The translations under genes were made by a program, and so were the position numbers. The notes below the pieces were generated by a model. That model was not told the DNA's origin and did no database searches. It was given only the letters and a program-made list of their open reading frames with translations. A stretch of 34,609 nucleotides of DNA from Deltaproteobacteria bacterium (GTDB lineage: Bacteria > Myxococcota_A > UBA796 > SXON01), in assembly GCA_947490345.1 (NCBI GenBank), contig CANLGL010000060.1, positions 1 through 34,609 of the forward strand, written 5' to 3'. The number at the start of each line of letters is the position of its first letter. Position 1 is the first letter of the stretch. Of this stretch, positions 30,760 through 34,609 are shown in pieces.

Positions 30760-32498
30760 GGCTTGGGGGCCCCGTCGTCGGCCCAGCGCTCCTCGTCGAA
30801 GAGCCAGATGCGACGGGTCTCGACGCCCTCGGCCACGTCGACCCGGAAGCTCTTGCGACGACCGTCCGAAGTGACGAGGAGCACCGAATGGGGCCCGGCC
30901 GAGACCGCGTACTGGAAAAGCGGCGTGAAGCGCACGTAAGCGCCATCCACCATCACCTGGGCGCGAGGCGTGGCGCTGACGCTCAGGATTCCCTCGGCCT
31001 TGGTGGCCGGCCCGCCGGCGACGCTGGGCGCGGTCCCGGCCGCCGCGCTTGACCCCGGAGCGGGCTCGGCGCCCAAGCCAGCGACGAGGTCGGCGGTACG
31101 CGTTGGGGCGCTGGGTTCCCTTGGCGGCTTGGTCGGGGTGGCGCGGCTGGGCGCCGCCGCCTCGGTCGGCTGGACGCGCGGAATGGGCTGCGCTTCTGTC
31201 GCGACTGCGGACTCCACTAAAACCGGCGCCGGCCCCGGCTCGACCACGACCGGCGCGGGCGCGACGACCCCTGGCGCCGCTTCGATCACCACCGCTTCGA
31301 TCACCGCGGCGGGCTCCCGAGCCGGCGGCCGGCGGAGAATCCGCCACGCGGTGAAGCCGAGGACCGTGACGCTGAACAGCGCGAACAGGATGCTGAACGC
31401 CGCCGCCCACACGCCCGGTCGTTTCACCTTGGATCGCTTGGGTTTTTCCCGCGCCGGCGCGTGGAGACTGCCGGTGACCACCGGCAGGCCTTGACCCCGC
31501 AACGTCGACACCGACGCCGCCGAGCCGGTACGGTCGGCGCCGGGGCTGACCCCGCCCTGGTCAAGGCGCCGCAGCTCCGCGACGAAGCGCACCAGCTCGT
31601 CCCGCGCGCCCATCGGGTCCGGCACCAGCGCCCCCAGCGCACGCGCCATCGCCTCGCCAGAACGGTACCGCGCCGCAGGATCGCGCTGAAGGGCCCGTAC
31701 CAGCGTCCCGGCGAGCTCCGCGTTTGCCCCACCGATGGCGGCGGCACGGCGAGCGGCCTCGTCGGCGGCGAGCGCGCGACGGATGCCGGCGTTGTCCGTC
31801 TCGACGAAGAGCGGCTCCAGGGTCACCACTTCGTAGAGCACGCTGGCGAGGCCGAAGAGATCGGCCGCAGGCCCCACCGCCTCACCCTCGGCCTGCTCGG
31901 GCGCCATGTAGCCCCAGGTGCCCTTGACGGAGCCGCGCGACTCCTGCTGCCCGGTGGCGTAGGAGATGCCGAAATCCAGCACCTTGGCGACGCCCTGCAC
32001 GTTGAGCATCAGGTTGGACGGCTTCATGTCCCGGTGGACGAGGCGCAACGGCTGGCCATGGTCGTCGGTGAGGACGTGGGCGTAGTGCAGGCCCTCGCAG
32101 GCCTGGCGGCCAAGCTCCGCCAAGAGCGAGGGCGAAAGGCGGAGGCCATGCTTTTTGCAGGCGGTGACGATCTTGCGGAAGGTGACGCCGTCGATGTACT
32201 CCATCACCAGGTAGTACAGATCGCCCTCACGATTGAACTGCTGCACGCGCACGACGTTGAGGTGCTCCAGCCGCGCCGAAATGCGCGCCTCCTGAATGAA
32301 AAGGTCCTGAAAACCTCCTTCGTTCGCGAAGTCCGGGTGGATGACCTTGATCGCAACCCGCGTGCTGACCCCGGCCAGAGAGTCGAAACGACCCTCGTAC
32401 ACCTTCGCCATGCCCCCGACGCTGATGGGACGAATCAGCCGGTAGGGACCGATGCGGTCACTCCCAAGGGCGGGTTCGTGCGGAACAACCGGAGGCAT
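30756..32498 (-). CDS. Transmembrane Ser/Thr protein kinase with PEGA domain
   Basis: 580 residues from ATG 32498 (GTG 32504 is an alternative; no clear ribosome site). Kinase domain about 17-290: Gly-rich loop ISVGGMAKVY, catalytic Lys51, HRDMKPSN (155-162), DFG (175-177), GTWGYMAPEQ. Activity is expected. A juxtamembrane stretch leads to a basic KPKRSKVKR and one transmembrane helix (363-386). The outside part is Pro/Ala-rich, then a PEGA domain near 515-565 (GILSVSATPRAQVMVDGAYVRF). Upstream gene ends 7 bases before the ATG; downstream gene overlaps by four bases. It belongs to a five-gene leftward operon. Confidence 0.93.
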   Translation of the reverse strand: MPPVVPHEPALGSDRIGPYRLIRPISVGGMAKVYEGRFDSLAGVSTRVAIKVIHPDFANEGGFQDLFIQEARISARLEHLNVVRVQQFNREGDLYYLVMEYIDGVTFRKIVTACKKHGLRLSPSLLAELGRQACEGLHYAHVLTDDHGQPLRLVHRDMKPSNLMLNVQGVAKVLDFGISYATGQQESRGSVKGTWGYMAPEQAEGEAVGPAADLFGLASVLYEVVTLEPLFVETDNAGIRRALAADEAARRAAAIGGANAELAGTLVRALQRDPAARYRSGEAMARALGALVPDPMGARDELVRFVAELRRLDQGGVSPGADRTGSAASVSTLRGQGLPVVTGSLHAPAREKPKRSKVKRPGVWAAAFSILFALFSVTVLGFTAWRILRRPPAREPAAVIEAVVIEAAPGVVAPAPVVVEPGPAPVLVESAVATEAQPIPRVQPTEAAAPSRATPTKPPREPSAPTRTADLVAGLGAEPAPGSSAAAGTAPSVAGGPATKAEGILSVSATPRAQVMVDGAYVRFTPLFQYAVSAGPHSVLLVTSDGRRKSFRVDVAEGVETRRIWLFDEERWADDGAPKP

Positions 32499-32505
32499 GG
32501 GCACG

Positions 32506-33285
32506 CTAATGTAACCGGATGCAGCAGCGCTGATACCCTTCGGCGCAAGCCTGTTTCGCGAGCGTCGCCGCCTTCTCCTTGACGTCGTCAGTGAGAGACT
32601 GGACGCACAACAAGCGACCCCGCCCTGGCGCGTCCGGCGCCGCGGCGAGCAGGCGCGTGGAAAGCTCCTTGGCTTCTGCCTTTTTTCCCGTGCGCGCCAG
32701 AGCCTCGGCGCGGTGCCCTTCGCTGAGCGAGCCCGGGAAGCGCGCGACGGCCCCGGTCCACGCCACCAACGCCTCGTCGAAGCGGCCCAGCTCCTCCGCG
32801 AAGGTGCCGCGAAACACCCAGGACCGCTCATGCTCGGGGGCGGAGTCGGTCGCGGCCTGACCGGCCAGGAGGGCGGCGGGTACGTCACCGGCTTTGGCCG
32901 CCGCCTTGGCTGCCTCCATGTGGCGCATGGCGCGTGCCGGGAGCACCGACAAACTCGCGGGCACGCACACCTCGCCGCATCGATACACGCTGGTGTACAG
33001 CTCGTACCGGGCCTGGGGGCAGCCCACCTCCCAGGCGTCGACCAGCTCGGACTTCCCGGTCGACGTTGCCTTTGCGGTGCCGACGCCGCCGTGCCGCCGG
33101 AAGACGGGGATGCGGCCGCCAGCGCACGACAGCCTCCCCCACCACGGTTGCAGGCCCGTCGCCGCCGCACCCCACTCGTAGGGGTGGTCCACCGACGTTC
33201 CGTGGACGCTCCCGGCCGGGCAAACGGGCGGGTTGGTATCGGCGGTGGGGCAGACCGCCAACGCCAGGGAGACCCACAGGATCAC
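32506..33285 (-). CDS. Exported TPR-like protein
   Basis: 259 residues from GTG 33285, which overlaps the upstream stop (GTGA) and opens into the signal VILWVSLALAVC. The region about 15-110 is Cys-containing (CPTAD, VCPAG, LSCAGG, VGCPQARYEL, YRCGEVCVP) and possibly disulphide-bonded. Residues about 118-250 consist of helix pairs that look like two or three tetratricopeptide repeats (AMRHMEAAKAAAKAGDVPAALLAGQAAT; AEELGRFDEALVAWTGAVARFPG; LARTGKKAEAKELSTRLLAAAP). Such repeats usually bind partner proteins. The very C-terminus has Cys pairs (QACAEGYQRCC) resembling Sel1-like ends. Function unknown; perhaps a periplasmic scaffold for the kinase. Confidence 0.65.
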   Translation of the reverse strand: MILWVSLALAVCPTADTNPPVCPAGSVHGTSVDHPYEWGAAATGLQPWWGRLSCAGGRIPVFRRHGGVGTAKATSTGKSELVDAWEVGCPQARYELYTSVYRCGEVCVPASLSVLPARAMRHMEAAKAAAKAGDVPAALLAGQAATDSAPEHERSWVFRGTFAEELGRFDEALVAWTGAVARFPGSLSEGHRAEALARTGKKAEAKELSTRLLAAAPDAPGRGRLLCVQSLTDDVKEKAATLAKQACAEGYQRCCIRLH

Positions 33286-34337
33286 GGCAAGACCATGGTG
33301 TAGACGCGTCGAAAGTCGCGCACGGTGTCGCCCACCCGACCCTGGGCGGCGACCGCCAGCCAGGACTTGCCGTCTTGGCGCTTGACCACGTCGATATCGG
33401 TGTTCCCTACAGTGCCGGTGGGCAACATCCGCGCCGACTTGGGGTCGGTGACGCCAACGCGCCACACCGGATTCAGCGTCGTGTCGTCCGCCCGCACATA
33501 GACGATGCTGCCGCTGTCCGCCGTCCAGCTGGGCCCGCGGGGGTTGAGCACCACCCCGGTCGCGAGGCGAAGCGGAGCCCCGCCGGCGGCGGAGACAACG
33601 TAGAGATCGAAGCGGGTTTCCACCTCGCGGTTGGCGTAAAACGCCACCAGCGTGCCGTCCGGGCTGAAGGTCGGGCGGGTCTGCACGCCGCTCCAGGCCA
33701 AGAATGGCCGCGGCGCCGGAAAGGCGATGTCATCGATAAAGTAGAGGTTGTCGCCCTGCCGGGTGTGACCGACGAAGGCAACGCGCTTGCTGTCCGGCGC
33801 CCAGCTTGCGTAGAGCTCACTCGCCGTGGGATCGCCCGAGAGGCGCAGCGGCACCGCGCCCGGCACGCCGAGCGACAGCAGGTAGAGATCGCCCTGGCCG
33901 GAGCGGGCCGAGGTGAACAGGAGCGAGCGTCCGTCGGGACTCCAAGCTGCTCCGCCATCCGCGCCGGGGGCCGCTGCGAGCGCGCCCGCACCGTCCAGAT
34001 AGAGGTCATAGTCCTCGGCCGCGCCGCTGGCGCTGTACGCGAAGCGATCCACACCCGCGGGCGAGAAGGTCAGCTCATGGACCACCCCCCGCACGGCACC
34101 GCTCCCGCCGAATCCGGCAGTCACCGTCGAGCTGCTCTTGGCCGCCGGGCCTACCCGCCGGGGCGGCGTCACCGAGCCGGCCACCGCCACATACAACTCG
34201 ACCGCCTGCCGATCGACATAGTTCACCTCCCAGCTCAACCATCGCCCGTCCGGTGACCACCTGGGCGACTGGCAATGCCCCGGGTAGTCAGGCGAGGCCG
34301 GCTCGATGGCCAGGGCGACGGCGGCGGCGAGGAGCAT
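33282..34337 (-). CDS. TolB-like WD40/PD40 beta-propeller protein
   Basis: 351 residues. The start MLLAAAVALA is a minimal signal peptide. At least five PD40 repeats are visible by their SPDG-type core: SPRWSPDGRWLSW, AAWSPDGRSLLFTS, ASWAPDSKRVAFVG, PTFSPDGTLVAFY and PSWTADSGSIVYV. Together they should form a six-bladed propeller like the C-terminal half of TolB, but the N-terminal TolB domain is missing, so this is not TolB itself. Such proteins usually mediate contacts in the periplasm. It is coupled to the TPR-like gene downstream by a four-base overlap and lies 12 bases after the partial gene upstream. Confidence 0.8.
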   Translation of the reverse strand: MLLAAAVALAIEPASPDYPGHCQSPRWSPDGRWLSWEVNYVDRQAVELYVAVAGSVTPPRRVGPAAKSSSTVTAGFGGSGAVRGVVHELTFSPAGVDRFAYSASGAAEDYDLYLDGAGALAAAPGADGGAAWSPDGRSLLFTSARSGQGDLYLLSLGVPGAVPLRLSGDPTASELYASWAPDSKRVAFVGHTRQGDNLYFIDDIAFPAPRPFLAWSGVQTRPTFSPDGTLVAFYANREVETRFDLYVVSAAGGAPLRLATGVVLNPRGPSWTADSGSIVYVRADDTTLNPVWRVGVTDPKSARMLPTGTVGNTDIDVVKRQDGKSWLAVAAQGRVGDTVRDFRRVYTMVLP

Positions 34338-34349
34338 GGGGGCGGTGTC

Positions 34350-34609
34350 CTAAGGCAGGCGAAGCGCGCGGGCGAGGGCCCTTTCGGTATCGGGGCCGGT
34401 GAGGCCGTCGATCCGCGCGAGCGCGAGGCCGTGGATCGCCGAGGCCAAATAGGTAGCCCGGTCGGGATCGCGACGCGCGCCGAGGGCGGTTTCGAGCGCG
34501 CGGCGCGGGGACGAGACCGTGAGCATGCCGTGGAGTCCCCGCACGGCTGAACCCGGTGCATGCCACCCCTCGCCGGACACCAGGCGGTAGAGGTTGGCGT
34601 GGGTGGCGG
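34350..34609 (-). CDS. Partial CDS, C-terminal end of an unidentified protein
   Basis: The frame is open to the right edge and stops at 34350; 85 residues are visible, from ATHANLYRLVSGEGW to ARALRLP. A GTG at 34580 could be a start, but the frame continues naturally above it, so the gene probably begins outside the window. The visible part is helical, with GLHGMLTVSSPRRALETALGA and ATYLASAIHGLALARIDGL. No motif was recognised. It is the first visible gene of the leftward operon with the propeller, TPR-like and kinase genes. Confidence 0.55.
   Translation of the reverse strand, partial: ATHANLYRLVSGEGWHAPGSAVRGLHGMLTVSSPRRALETALGARRDPDRATYLASAIHGLALARIDGLTGPDTERALARALRLP

Noticed and set aside
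29404..30939. A 511-codon plus-strand frame
   Set aside because: It is antisense to the exported protein gene, which has a signal peptide and a coupled start; no domain is visible.
31461..32582. A 373-codon plus-strand frame
   Set aside because: It is the antisense of the third Ser/Thr kinase and has no independent support.

Overview
The window is very GC-rich, densely coded DNA that looks like a myxobacterium or a close relative (Myxococcota / former Deltaproteobacteria). The signs are MopE-type Asp/Cys metal-binding proteins, FG-GAP lipoproteins, very short signal peptides, Cys/Gly + hydrophobic + Arg C-terminal tails of MYXO-CTERM type, three Ser/Thr protein kinases with PEGA-like tails, and a sigma/NrsF pair. 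No rRNA, tRNA, CRISPR array or intact transposase was seen.

Layout. 1-3093: three rightward envelope genes (metal-binding-motif protein, OmpA-type outer-membrane protein, DUF4846-like secreted protein). 3094-7200: a leftward operon with a RelA/SpoT-like protein, a 46-residue very basic protein, 4-alpha-glucanotransferase and a sensor histidine kinase. 7216-8883: a membrane protein and a convergent secreted protein. 8905-9114: a four-site inverted-repeat cluster. 9267-12997: mfd and a small membrane protein. 12998-13539: non-coding DNA with three hairpin repeats. 13540-14755: ECF sigma factor and NrsF-type anti-sigma factor; the sigma reading frame has no stop at the expected place. 14899-20614: P460-like haem lipoprotein, FG-GAP lipoprotein, secreted protein and two Ser/Thr kinases. 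20631-26540: a leftward group with a large esterase-like lipoprotein, two small exported proteins and a cNMP-FHA-ABCG transporter fusion. 26592-29269: a decayed mobile region. 29305-34609: a leftward operon with an unidentified partial protein, a TolB-like beta-propeller, a TPR-like exported protein, a Ser/Thr kinase and a secreted or outer-membrane protein.

The most interesting region is 27135-29269. I read it as the remnant of a chromosomal integron. It has an integron integrase pseudogene that has lost its 5' end and is frameshifted before the catalytic HxxR and Tyr. It has two 70-bp attC-like hairpins with one mismatch between them, whose unpaired bases lie on one arm as in real attC sites. 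Between them lies one 1,083-bp cassette carrying a two-gene operon that resembles an MqsR-type toxin followed by an unusual antitoxin with a zinc finger and a ribbon-helix-helix. The attC polarity puts the array downstream of the integrase 3' end, the reverse of the class 1 layout. All of this rests on reading motifs and hairpins by eye.

Signalling recurs through the window. Two separate operons each pair a transmembrane Ser/Thr kinase with an exported protein of unknown function. A soluble kinase gene converges on an ABC transporter that carries cNMP-like and FHA-like domains, although both domains have lost residues normally needed for ligand binding.
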